Shown piece after piece: positions 46,530 to 57,916 of a stretch of 64,000 nt of DNA. The first letter of the stretch is position 1; each line of letters starts with the position of its first letter. The stretch comes from Castanea sativa (lineage: Eukaryota; Streptophyta; Magnoliopsida; Fagales; Fagaceae): contig NC_134023.1 of the NCBI RefSeq assembly GCF_040712315.1, positions 65,797,257 through 65,861,256 of the forward strand, in the 5' to 3' direction. The translations under genes and the position numbers were made by a program. A model generated the notes under the pieces. That model was not told the DNA's origin, ran no database searches, and worked only from the letters and a program-made list of their open reading frames with translations.

Positions 46530-46775
46530 AGAAAGAGGGCTTAAATGAGAAAGCACACTGCTAATGGAGCATAGTTTAAGAAAAGAATAAGCTAATGAGT
46601 TTTTCAGTAAAAAAAATAATAATAATAATAATAATGAGTTGTACCTTTACCGGGGAAAAGAAGAAAAGAAATAGGGAAGATGTTAGCTTAAATGAGAAAG
46701 CACAACGCTAATGTTGCATAGTTTAAGAAAAGAATAAGCCAATTAATTAAAATGAGTTGTACCTTTTACACCCCC
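46530..46775. repeat. Tandem duplication of about 145 bp
   Basis: Both units contain TTAAATGAGAAAGCACA, CATAGTTTAAGAAAAGAATA and ATGAGTTGTACCTTT. The first unit also has an (AAT)n run (46615-46634) that the second lacks. Confidence 0.85.
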
Positions 46776-46962
46776 CCCTCCCCCCCCCGCGTTTTTTCAG
46801 AAATAACTACAAAACTCAAACTATATCATTAGTAAGCAAAGGTTTGAAACAAATTTGGTTTCTAACAAATCAAGTCTATTGGACTCAATTTTCGGCTTAT
46901 AATTGTACTCCATTTCTCCATCGCGGCACTGACTGAGCTGGACAAGGAGTCCACGTAGGCAC

Positions 46963-47184
46963 AAAAATCGAGTTCTTTGAACTCGATTTTTGGTCAAGAA
47001 AATCGAGTTCAGTGAACTCGATTTCTATTTTCCACACTCACGCGCACACGTGATCACTTAATGTAAATCGAGTCTACTGGACTCGATTTTTGGTCACCAT
47101 GGTTTTCGGGCACGTAGACGTAACTCAAGTAAAGGAGGCTCGATTTATTTGCTTCTAAAAATCGAGTCTCCTGAACTCGATTTC
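46963..47184. repeat. Left array of AATCGAGT palindromes
   Basis: Perfect or near-perfect units at about 46963-46991, 46999-47024, 47065-47091 and 47157-47184; decayed units at 46875-46900 and 47122-47147. Each has arms of 10-12 bp and a loop of 3-4 bp (for example AATCGAGTTC TTT GAACTCGATT). Spacing is irregular and the sequence between units is unrelated. Confidence 0.93.
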
Positions 47185-47399
47185 TGTGAATGGTCCCCAA
47201 CCCATCCACGTGTCATGTGGGTCCCAACTGGGACCTCTTTCCCCCTTACCCGGCTCACACCCTCTCTTATGCTCTCATTTCTCTTCTGCTCTCACAACAG
47301 CACCACTCACACAACCCTCATCACTCACACAACTTACTTCATCACTCACACAACAATCACACTCAACTTTCATCAACTTGCATCAACTCTCAGGTAATG

Positions 47400-48010
47400 T
47401 TTTTTACAATATTGATAATATTTTTTGTTAGTTAAATATAGTGGTTATTTGCTAGGTTATTTTTTTTAAGAAACAATTAGAACATATTAGGAAAATTTTT
47501 GTTTTTTTGTTTGTTAATGTAAATATTGTGATTAGTTTGTTTGTTTGTGGGTAGTTTGTTAGTATATTGTGATTATTTGTTAGTTTTTTTTAATTATTAT
47601 TATGATTAATTATTGGAAATACTTAGTACTAAATATTGTGATTAATGTTATTACAACATATGTGGAAATTTTTTTTTTTTTTGTTAGTGTAAATATTGTG
47701 ATTAAATTATTTTCTAAGTTTTTTTAGGAAATTAATATTGTGATTGTAAATTGGGAATTTTTAGTACCAAATATTGTGATTAATTATGTTATTACAACAT
47801 ATTGGGAATATTTGCTTATTTTTTGTTAGTGTAAATATTGTGATTAAATTATTTTCTAGGTTTTTTAAAAAAAATTAATATTGTGATTAATTATTGGGAA
47901 TATTTAGTATTGGGGAAATATTTAGTACCAAATATTGTGATTATGCTAGGTTTTTTATTCAAAATTAATATTGGGAATATTTAGTACTAAATATTGTGAT
48001 CAATTGTTAG
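47400..48010 (+). repeat. Dispersed AAATATTGTGATTA motif, about ten copies
   Basis: TATTGTGATTA recurs near 47525, 47567, 47636, 47693, 47741, 47772, 47836, 47878, 47935 and 47992 (last as GATCA), often with GGGAATATTTAGTAC between copies. It lies between leader and coding start of the transposase gene, probably in a 5' intron. Confidence 0.85.
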
Positions 48011-48362
48011 GAATATTTAGTACTTTTAGGTTTTTGTCATTGGTATGAAATGGATTATGAGTTTGATACCTAAGACACCCATTACAGTCTTTTTAGTATA
48101 AATTATTTCAAGATATAGTTGTTTCAAATTTGTAACAAAGATTTCAATGGGTAACTAGTTGCTATAATATTTTTGTTCATCATATCTTATTTGAATGGGT
48201 TTTGAAAGTCATGCCTCTAGAATGATTTGGATGTGAGTATATGCAAATTTGGTTGAGGTTAGTATTGTTGGCATGTCATACCCAAAGTTTTGTGATTGAT
48301 GTTGATTGAGAGTTATAAATTTGTCACTAACACAATTGCACTTGATGATCTATAGGTTGATA

Positions 48363-51119
48363 ATGATCTATATAAATATATACTACGGTGGATCCCTTAG
48401 CAATGCCAACCCTTATGACGGATTTCCATTTCAAGGTCCGGGTATCCAGTGCTGTTATATGATGATACGCCATAAGTTAAAGACCTTGAGTGATTTGAAG
48501 ATAAAAATTATGGAAGAGCTGCAACTGAACCCTGCTTTGCATGACATACATATTACTTTCCGTTCTCCACATGAAGTCCTCAATCAATGCATTAATTACA
48601 GATATATGGCGATAACAGAAGACAAACATGTGAAGTTCATGTTTCACAAGATGCGTCAATGGGAACAAGTAGCAAATTTTGAGTTGTACGTCACTTTGGA
48701 GCCGCGTGCAGAAGTCGGCATAGAGGATATTGTACAAACAACTACATCTCCACAGTTTGCAGTCCTAGATGATCAATGCACCACGTTGGGAGGCTATACA
48801 CCCCCCTTTTCAAGAGACACCAAGAACAGTTGAGAGCGAACCTGGCAATAGATTTGAAGATCAATTTTGTACACATCGAGGTGAATCCTCTACAGTTCCA
48901 GTAGTTGAAGATGAAGACGAACACTGTGTTGGGGAAGATCTTGACGATAGAGATGAGTACGAAGAGAGGATTGAGCGAGGTGACTTTGATAGGGGTGTTG
49001 ATGACCATGAAATTACTCTCAATCCTAATGTTGATGATATGGATGAATGTGATGAAGATGATGCAAACCCTACTGTTAGAGTTCAGCATGTTACAAATGC
49101 AACCCCCGTTTATGAACCTCCCGCCTTATCATTTTATGAAAATACTTGGGAAAATATGGTTGATCCTGAAGTTGGTGAGCAAGCATTTGCTTCTTCTTGG
49201 AATGCGGACATGAATTTTTGTACGGGGTTGATTTTTGCGAATAAAGAAGCGGTGAAACGTGCATTAACAATTTATGCCACAAAGCATAACATAAACTTTC
49301 TGACTAGTAGGTTGACCAAAAGTAGACTGTATGTGAAATGCATGGATGGGTCATGCAAGTGGTACGTTGGAGCAGTCATGAAGCCTAAACAGGGAACATG
49401 GATGGTCACATCTTATGGGGGTCCTCACAGTTGTATGACCCTTGGCATGGCTCTTGATGGTAGAATGATGGATTGTAATTTTCTTGCAGTAGAATTTGTT
49501 CCAATGTTGCGAGAAAATCACACGGCAACAATTCAACACCTTAGAGATTACATCAAAGGGAAGTATTATGAACATAAGCTTTCTTACTATAAGATATGGG
49601 ATGCGAAACAAAGGGCTATTGCAAAGATATTCGGCGATTGGGAAGAGTCTTACGAAAGGCTGAAAAAGGTGTTGTTGGCATACTTGGATAAGAAGCTGGC
49701 ACCCGGTACTGGTATCTCACTGAACCAAGAGAGGAAGGTGCTACAATATTGCGATATGTATTTTGGGCTTTCGCTCCTTGCATTGAAGGATTCAGACATT
49801 GTAAGCCAGTAATCAGTATTGATGGGACCCATTTGTATGGTAAATATCGAGGGGTGTTGATGATTGCAATGGCCACCGATGCCAACAACAAGGTTTTGCC
49901 TCTCGCCTTTGCTGTTGTGGACAAAGAGTCAGGGCCTAGTTGGAGGTGGTTTTTAGATTGCGTCAGGTTTGCACTGGGGGATGTGATAGCAAATAAGGAC
50001 ATATGCATAATTTCTGACCGACATAAGGGTATTCAAAATGCAATTGCAAACTGGCCTAGAGATGATCATGGACGAGTACGAGTATACCACAGATATTGCC
50101 TTCGACATGTTGCTAGCAACTTCAACACGCATTTTCAGGACGCCACTTTAAAGTCATTGGCCTTGAAAGCGGGGTATGCTACTCAGGAAGCTAAATTTGA
50201 GTTGTACATGCAACCTATCAAGGAAGCCGAGATTGAGGCCCTTAGGAAGAAATCAGCCACTGAACAACAGGTTAGTGAACCTGACCCATCCATCATGCCA
50301 TACACATATCTAATGAAAGAGGATATAGAGAAGTGGACCCAGCTACGTGATGGTGGATACCGTTATAGGGCTATGACAACCAATGTCTCGGAGTGCTTCA
50401 ATGGAGTACTCAAAGGTGCCCATGGCCTGCCCATTGCTGCACTGGTTGAATTCACTTGGAGCAAACTTGTCGCGTATTTCCATGATCGACACAAAAAAAT
50501 TACTCATGATCTCTTGGAGGGTAAGGTGTGGAGTAAATATGCCTTAGAAATCTTTGATGCAAATCTGAAAAAATCTAAAACACACCAAGTAAGGCCGTTT
50601 AATAATGTCCATGGTGTATATCAAGTAACGACTGCGTACAACATTCATAGCTCTGGAGGGGGACAACATAGTCATGCAATAAACATATTGGCCAGAGCAT
50701 GTGGTTGTGGAAAGTGGCAAAATCGAAAGATCCCTTGTTCACATGCGATTACAGTTCTTCAGTACTTGGGGCAAGATGCAAGTGCATATATTGACCCATG
50801 CTATAGTTTGGAGAACGCCATTCGCACCTACTCATACCAATTTGTGGTGCCAAAGTCAGAGTCATTGTGGAGGGATGTGGAAGGTCCAAAGTGGGTGCCT
50901 GACCCAGACCTGTTGTGGGCCAAAGGTCGACCTGTGAAGTCTAGGATACGGAATGAGATGGATGGGGTCCGGCGAAAACCGGGAAGCCGAAGGCCAGATT
51001 CTGACTTAAGGGAGATTCAACAAAAGCAGAGCTGTGGACTGTGTCATCAACATGGGCATAACCGTAGAAGATGTCCACTTTCCCGTGGGGCTTCGACAAG
51101 CAATACTGACCCAACCTAG
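48363..51119 (+). pseudogene. MULE transposase with two single-base frameshifts
   Basis: Three consecutive segments: 48363-48806, about 48807-49748 and 49749-51119. The first has a PB1-like start (MIYINIYYGG). The second has an acidic stretch, then a FAR1/MuDR DNA-binding domain (FANKEAVKRALTIYA..., CKWYVGAV). The third has the MULE DDE core (VISIDGTHLYGKYRGVLMIA, ISDRHKGIQNAI, YHRYCLRHVASNF), a SWIM zinc finger (CGCGKWQNRKIPCSHA, about 50700) and a CCHC knuckle (CGLCHQHGHNRRRC, about 51032). Frameshift 1 is an extra base in the C6T4 run at 48801-48810; frameshift 2 is a lost base near 49745. Elsewhere the frame is open for over 900 residues. It cuts and pastes DNA when intact; this copy would need the shifts to be sequencing errors or bypassed. 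Confidence 0.92.
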
Positions 51120-51500
51120 GTAAGTGATGCTTTTATATAAAATTTCATGTGCGTATCAATTATCCAAGTTACGTAGATTACTACCGTTATTTTGGCTGTT
51201 GGTATCTAACAACAATATTTCAATTTTTCTCAGGTATGCAGATACTCGATTTTGGAATGCCATTGTAGATGTAAATTGTGGTTCTCTTTATTGTGTATTT
51301 GAACTTACTACTGGGTTGTATCGGCACAATTATTATTTTCTTTTATCACTGAATGCACTTGTAATCGAAGTATTCTGTATCCAATGTACCTGTTTCTATA
51401 TTGTGATATTATGAATGGTTAATTTTATCTTTCAATTAGTTGTTAATTATTTCTATTAGCTGTTATACTCATCTGTGTTGGTGCTTCTTGTTGAGACTAT

Positions 51501-51668
51501 AAGAAAAAAAAGGAAAAAAAAATAAGAAAAAAAACCAAAGCAAAAAAAGGGAAAAAAAAGTAAGAAAAAAAAAGGTAAGAAAAGATAAGAAGAAAAAAAG
51601 GTAAGAAAAAAAATGGGAAAAAAAAAGGTAAGAAAAAAAAGTAAGCAAATGTTACTGGAAAAAAAAAA
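51501..51668. repeat. Purine-only tract
   Basis: About 165 bp of AAGAAAAAAAGG-type repeats with almost no pyrimidine on the plus strand except scattered T, just before the right palindrome array. It lies downstream of the transposase stop. Confidence 0.9.
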
Positions 51669-51704
51669 ATGTGTGACCTCTCTGCCTGAGCTCTCTGCCT
51701 GGAA

Positions 51705-51800
51705 ACTCGAATTTGGGGAAGTCGAGTACTCACTCTAGAACTCGAGTCAATAGGACTCGATTTATAAGTCCACAGAAATCGAGTTCTATGAACTCGATTT
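51705..51800. repeat. Right array of AATCGAGT palindromes
   Basis: Units at about 51739-51764 (ACTCGAGTCAATAGGACTCGA) and 51776-51800 (AAATCGAGTTCTATGAACTC), plus a decayed one at 51705-51727. Confidence 0.92.
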
Positions 51801-51810
51801 GTAGGTTTAT

Positions 51811-52670
51811 TTTTTTTTTTTTGGGGGTGATTTCCTGTCAGGCCCTAACTGAATTCACGTGTCAATCTCACAAAAAATAATTGCCCCATTCAGTCCTCAC
51901 TATTACCCTCATGATTTTATTAAAAAATAACTTGTCGAAAAGGTTGTGTTAGAAAGTGACTTTTTGATGTGCCAAATGCTAATTTTTTTTTAAAGTGTTG
52001 ATGCTAGTGCTTTAATGCCTTTAGCATGAACCATGACACCTTTTGTTTTGCACTTAAATGAATATACCGTTTAACCTTCAACTATAACTTCTAGTTGAGT
52101 CTTCTTTCCTAATCAAAATCAAAAGATCATAGATGACAAAGGGTAGTGCTGAAAAGCCACCAGCTCAAGGCTCACGTTTTTACCTGAGATCATGCCCTCT
52201 ACATCCAGCTACTCACCCCAACCAATTTTTAGGAACAAAAATTCTTCCTAATTACATTATGTAGGAGAAGACAGGGATGACCCTTAGTTTGTTGAAAAAG
52301 GTAAGGTAGTATAGACTATAGACAGGTATGATCCATTTTTTTTCAATTATGAATCCGTGTGGAGAACCACACCTGTGATACAAGTTTAAATTATCTTCTA
52401 CCAATTTTTTTTCTCCATATAGCATAGGAAATAATACAGAAGTTCCGCACGATACAAAATATCACAAGCTGCAGTCAAGCCTCCATGAAAGATCACCTGA
52501 TTCTATACTATAACATGATATACAACACGAACTTATGCCAACAAAACAAAATTATACCAATATCATACAATAAAACAAGAGGCAACGTTCCTCAATATGA
52601 AATTATACAACATCTGATATACATATTCAACCAATTGAAGAAGTTTTGGCTGAAAGGTGAATAAGCACAT
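51811..52670. other. Spacer between the MULE and gene fragments
   Basis: No gene recognised. 52440-52670 may be 3' untranslated sequence of the minus-strand exons that start at 52673. Confidence 0.4.
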
Positions 52671-52672
52671 GC

Positions 52673-52964
52673 CTATGGTACGTGGTACGAAGCTTCTTGT
52701 ATTTCTTCACAAAGGTCCACATCCCTATTGAAGATCAATTTCAACATTTAAAAAGACATAGGGGTGTAATCTTAAAATACTTGCAGGAGTAGCAATAAAC
52801 TAAATAAAAACCATTTTCTAAGACCACTAAAATAAAAAAACTCAGAAGCCAAACCTTTCTGCTCTAAAGGACAAACTTTTAAGTGCACACTCTTCAGAAA
52901 ATGCCAACTCTTCGGGTTTTCTATCTCTTCCAGAACTGACTAAATCTGAAAGATCAGCTGTATT
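52673..52964 (-). CDS. Two phase-compatible exons ending a gene of unknown identity
   Basis: Exons 52964-52855 and 52724-52673 join in frame and end in TAG. They encode NTADLSDLVSSGRD, KPEELAFSEECALK, FRAER and a short Asp/Glu-rich end finishing in YHVP. I do not recognise the family. The first exon begins in phase 0 and the preceding exon at 53205-53276 ends in phase 0, so splicing onto the tRNA-ribosyltransferase remnant is possible, but this is not the normal end of that enzyme. It could be the tail of another captured gene. Confidence 0.45.
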
Positions 52965-53204
52965 CTGCAAAATATAACATAATCATTCACAAAGTTTTGT
53001 AATAAAATTTGATGCTAGCATCTTGCAACTTCAGTAGTACATTTAATGAGAAGAAAGCCAAGTAACAAGGCAATGGATGTAGGCCCTAGAATAGGTCCTA
53101 CAGACCTACAGAGAAATAGATACAATGAGGCAGGTGTATCATTATAAAATATCAATTTATAATACAATAATAATTAACCCAACATGTTTCGGTTATGACC
53201 ACAC

Positions 53205-56200
53205 CATACAAGCGCATGTAGGATCAATGGGACGAGTATCATCAGCCATCGCTTTGTGTTTTAGCTTCAGCACTCCCTGCATAAAATATCATAAATATCA
53301 GAAATCATCCTTCCACCCACACTGAAAAAGAAATACCATTACATTTTAAGAAGTTCATAGTTAACAGGAGTTGACTGGCAACTAGGTACAGAGATGCATA
53401 TTTAAGTTAACGATAGTTCACAATTCACATAAACAGGTGACCTGCCCGTATGTTTCATGTTCATGAGAAACATATGAATGAAGCAAAAAGTCTTTGTATA
53501 TGAACCACTCATATATAAATTTACTATATGAAAAACCGTGTTGGAGATCAAAAAAAGATTAAAAAATTTAAAGATCAAGAATGTTGTAAAAGTATGGTTC
53601 CATAGTTTATGTTCACAAGAAGCTATCACCTCAGGTACAAGAGCTGTGCCAAAGCGAGCAGTACGAGTAGGATAAACACAGTCATACATGTCAGCACCTA
53701 AAGCACTGCAAACTACAATATCCAGTGGATAACCAACACCCTGAAAAGAAGTATTGAGGAAATATCATGACAGGAAAAATATGAAAAGATGAACCACCCA
53801 GTTCACAAGAATTCAAGTTAGTTTGGACGATGTAAGTTGATTTGATGAAAAAAATCTGCACCATAAGGTATTGTGGTTTGTCCTCCGGCAGTGCGGCAGT
53901 GCACTGAGCAACAACACGCCAAAATGAATCTTTACTTTCACCGCCTGCAAGACCACCAATAGCATAACTGTCACAAGAGTAAGCTCTGTTAATATGGCTC
54001 CTTGATCAATAAACCATAACACTACTAAAGTAAAATACAGGGATCAATTGTGGATGTATGTATGTGTGCAAATTGGTATAACAAGTTAAATCTCTGAAAT
54101 GTATGAAACAAAGTTGAACCGATTGCTGGCTGAAAGACATTAAACCTCACATGTGGCAACTGAACAGAGAATGAAAAATTAAGAGAGAGAAGGCTGGACA
54201 GGAAATTATTGAAAACAAAAAACAAAAGGAAAACTTGTTACAAATTTAAATGGTGCTTGAAAGGAAAACTTTTCACAATCCTTTACAGTATTATGACATA
54301 AGATTATTAGTAAAGAAAAAGCATGATATCACAGTATCATATTATTGACATATTAGCACTACATGTATCAATCTTGTATAAGCATAACAACTCACTAACC
54401 TAGACATTACAATGATTACATTCTACATAACTTAAAAGCATGATTTCAACCAAGGCCTGAATAATAAACCTAAGGAAAAGATCTTTTGGGTTGAGAAGCC
54501 TAGGAATTTGCAGGTGGACCAAGGATACTGCATTAGAAAACTAACTAAGGTTGATTATGTATCATACAGATTTATAACCTCTTTATGTTGTTAGTGAAAT
54601 TAAACATGAGTGTTTCTATTCTGGGTACCAAATGCAATTACCTGCTATACATCTGTCTATCCATCTAAGAGTGCGGTACATTGCTTCTTCTATTCGTGGA
54701 CCAGTAATGGTTGTTTTCACTACATCATCAACAGCCATAATAATATTTGCTCCAATCCTGTTCTGCACAATTTTTTGGGGAAACGTAAGGACACAAGGTA
54801 TTGAAGAAGGAAGTAGTAAAGAAACAATAACCATGCTTTAGCACTCAACCCTTTGGATGTTTGATTTTTAACTTCTGTCTAGAATTTTAAACTGGCAAAT
54901 TTCTGCAGAGTAGTCCACCTTAAGGTGAGTTCCTCGGGATATTATAAATATGCTATTACAAATCCGAAAAATCAATAGAATATCCATACCACCACCAAAA
55001 GTTTCAAATAAAACACAAGCTTCAATTTTCCCCTCCCCCCCTCTCCAAAGTTTCAAAATACTAATTAATTATTTTGGCCGTCGGTAAATAAAACTAAAAT
55101 TTATGCAATGACAATATATTATTAGGTTGTCAATTGTGATAATTAATTAAATTTCTCAATAATGCATTCCCGTTAACAGATTAACAAGAAACAATCTCAA
55201 CAGAAGTACCTACTTGGATTTGAATTGATTCTTCAGGTGTTAGGAGCATGGGCTTTCCATCAACTGGTGACTGAAGTAAGAAAATGAAACCTTAGTTACA
55301 AGCAATTCATTGAATTTCAGCATGTAATTATTTAGGACTATTCTGCACACTTTCTGTGTAGTTCAGCTAGTCCATCGATCTAATAAATTATTTTATTCAT
55401 AAAAAAATAAAAAAAATAATAAAAAAAAAGTTACAAGCGACAACAAAACAGTAGAATACTCCAATTTTCATAACAAAAGATCATAAATAAGTAAAAACAA
55501 GAAACTCAAATTATAAATTGGTAGAGTAATATCAAAGTTACACTGAGAGTTCATCACTGAAACAAAGTAAAAAGAAAAAATTATATAGAGAACCCAACGC
55601 AAGAAGCCATGCCATATTAGATAACATTCACTGCCGATACGAGATTAGACTTGCACAATTGCATATAGAAGAGAAACATAACAGGTTTCTTATATCCTGA
55701 AACAGTTCATTAGGATAGACAGGGTTTAGCCTCAATCAAATGTTAAACAAAAAAGTCAAAAAGTTTAAATTGTTAAAAGAATCAATCTGTTAGTCATTGA
55801 ATACATAAGATTAAGGAAAAATAATAATAATAAAAATTGAACTACCAGAGACTTGTCATTCCCTCAATCTCCCACTTTCTTGTTGTACCACTAGGAGTTT
55901 GAACTCAAAATGAAGGAGCTGAATAATGCTGCAGGCCCCTCTAGTTGAAATGCGGGCAAAGGAGTCAAGTAACCATAAATCCTCAAGATAAGAATAATTT
56001 TACTATTGACCTGGAAGCATATTAGAAATTTAGGAGTGTGACTGATGTAAGAGGACAAGTAGACACTGATATCATGCCAAATAGATGCTGAGCTTGTGTT
56101 GCACTTGTTGACAAATTAAAGTGAATCTGCACAAGAATCCTTCCCTTCAGCAATTTTTGGATGTTGCTTGAAACCTTTCATATTTGTTTTATCAGTTCTG

Positions 56201-56864
56201 TTTTATCAGTTTTAAAAATCATTTAAAAAAGAAGCAGTAAACTAACTTGATACTAAGCTGGTTGTAAAGAAGTACCTGACAATAAAATTGAGTCATGTTG
56301 CTAGCAATCTCTTGTGTGGAGTGAAACAAGGTATCGGGCCTCTTCAAGAGTTTTAGCACCAACCAAAACTTTATAATTGATTCTTACGCAGGGGATGCAA
56401 GTCTTCTGGCAAGACTTTCCCCTTATTTTGGCATCATTTCTTCTTTGTCATACAGATCAGGAGGCTTGAATTGAGCTTGGCCTTGTACCCTGATAATTTA
56501 TTTTCTATAACACATGTATTCTAAAGCCCTTCTCAAGTAACCGAACGTTATGAATGCCTTTTCTTGGGTTGCTCAGTTAATGTTTATTCTGCAAAAACAA
56601 ATCAATAAATTAAACAATCACCACGGTTTTATTTTTATTTTTTTATCTTTGCAATTTATATATATTTTTATTTTTAAAAAGAACTCCAACAAAATGCAAA
56701 GATTAATTGCTCAATGTGTGACTGCTAATTAAACAATTAAGAAAATGATCTGAAAAAAAACCTAGATGCGAATTGAGAAATTCAAATGCAACGGTACCTG
56801 TAGCGAGTGTAATCGCCATGCCTCAATCCATGTTGCATCTGAGCAGATTTCAAGAGCTGCAACA
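53205..56864 (-). pseudogene. Queuine tRNA-ribosyltransferase (TGT/QTRT1-like), exon-deleted fragment
   Basis: Exons with good splice sites: 55270-55214 (SPVDGKPMLLTPEESIQIQ), 54762-54642 ([23 protein letters not shown]), 53967-53862 ([16 protein letters not shown]), 53740-53630 ([25 protein letters not shown]), 53276-53205 (GVLKLKHKAMADDTRPIDP). 56864-56798 may be a diverged first exon (ALEICSDATW). TGT swaps guanine for queuine in the anticodon of GUN tRNAs. Missing: the exon(s) with the MPVGTQ and DSGGFQM substrate and catalytic region, the exon with IVQGG between 54642 and 53967 (flanking phases no longer fit), and everything after C-x-C, so the zinc site lacks its last Cys and His. Introns remain, so it is a genomic copy. 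It cannot make an active enzyme. Confidence 0.88.
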
Positions 56865-57061
56865 CTGGAAGAAAATGATCTGAAGTTTAGAATAATGACT
56901 ACAGAAACAATGTAACCTGTGATGTGTGAACCTAGGTTGCCGAATTTGCTCACATAGATCTGTATTACCTTTTCTTGCCGCTCTTTGCATAGGCATTCTG
57001 GAATGACATTGGTGTATGCCAATAGTTCTTCAGCTATAGAAGAAATAACATATATAGGAAC

Positions 57062-57916
57062 CTACATCATGGTTAATGATTTGATTAGAAGTTAGGAATC
57101 ATCAATTTGATATGAATAAGAAGCATGTCCTACTCATAAGCCAAGGCATTGACATCAGTAATGCACATTTTAACATTTCTGAAAATGGAAAAGTGTTTAA
57201 ATGAAGTTTCAACCTTCTATTTATTGCAGCAATAATTTCACTGGCCAATTATACCTCTTTAGTTACAGCAATATAACTAATTTATTCCTATGACATTGCT
57301 GAACCACCAAAGGAATTTCACGTCGGACTTAAAAACAAAAGAGGGGGAATTTCACTCAGAAGTTGCAAAGGGTTCAGATTACAGCCTTTATCATACAGCT
57401 GGAACTCCATTGAGAACTTTGATGAATGATTTGACAAAAGAAAGTATTATCCAACCATATGCAAAAGGATTATGTAGAAATGTAGAATAAGCAACATTAG
57501 GTTAATGCAAAGGAGACAACCAATCAACTAGACCATTTATAAAGAACAAAGTGATAGGAAAAAAGAGGGCCTCCTAGATTTGCTGTTGTGGTAACAAAAA
57601 AATACAAGAATTCAAATTGGGTATTTGATAGATGTGCAGAAAGGACACACACTTTGAAAGAATAAACCAAGGTTTTTCCACCTAAACACACCTAAGCTAT
57701 ATGTCACCTAGTGAGGTTTGATTGCCAAGGCATCTCCTTTATAGTTTATACCTGGACTACATTGCTTCAGTTCGGGATTGGCTCTTATCAAAAGTCAAGA
57801 GCCATCAGGAAAAAGTTACCTAGTCTTGTAGCCTAATTTACAGCAACTGTCTATACAAGTCTGACCAACCTCCCCCCCACCTTCCAAAAGAAGAAAAGAA
57901 AAAAGGTAAGAGCTGC
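57062..57916. other. Fifth intron of the INTS9 fragment
   Basis: 855 bp, no transposon or exon recognised. The plus-strand ORF at 57290-57490 has no support as a gene. Confidence 0.5.

Larger units (their letters stand above)
46860..51810 (+). mobile_element. Autonomous-type Mutator-like element with palindromic ends, approximate limits
   Basis: A transposase gene (48363-51119) is bracketed by clusters of AATCGAGT...ACTCGATT palindromes: six on the left (46875-47184) and two to three on the right (51705-51800). Outermost motifs on both sides are of the same type, so they probably mark subterminal or terminal regions. Exact ends and a 9-bp duplication could not be fixed. The left region also has a promoter-like CT/CA-rich leader (47250-47390). 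Confidence 0.7.

Noticed and set aside
46860..47190. CRISPR-like array of palindromic repeats
   Set aside because: Irregular spacing, variable loops, eukaryotic setting and a MULE gene alongside; not a CRISPR.
57290..57490. 66-residue plus ORF in the INTS9 intron
   Set aside because: No domain, no promoter or splice support, antisense to a well-defined intron.
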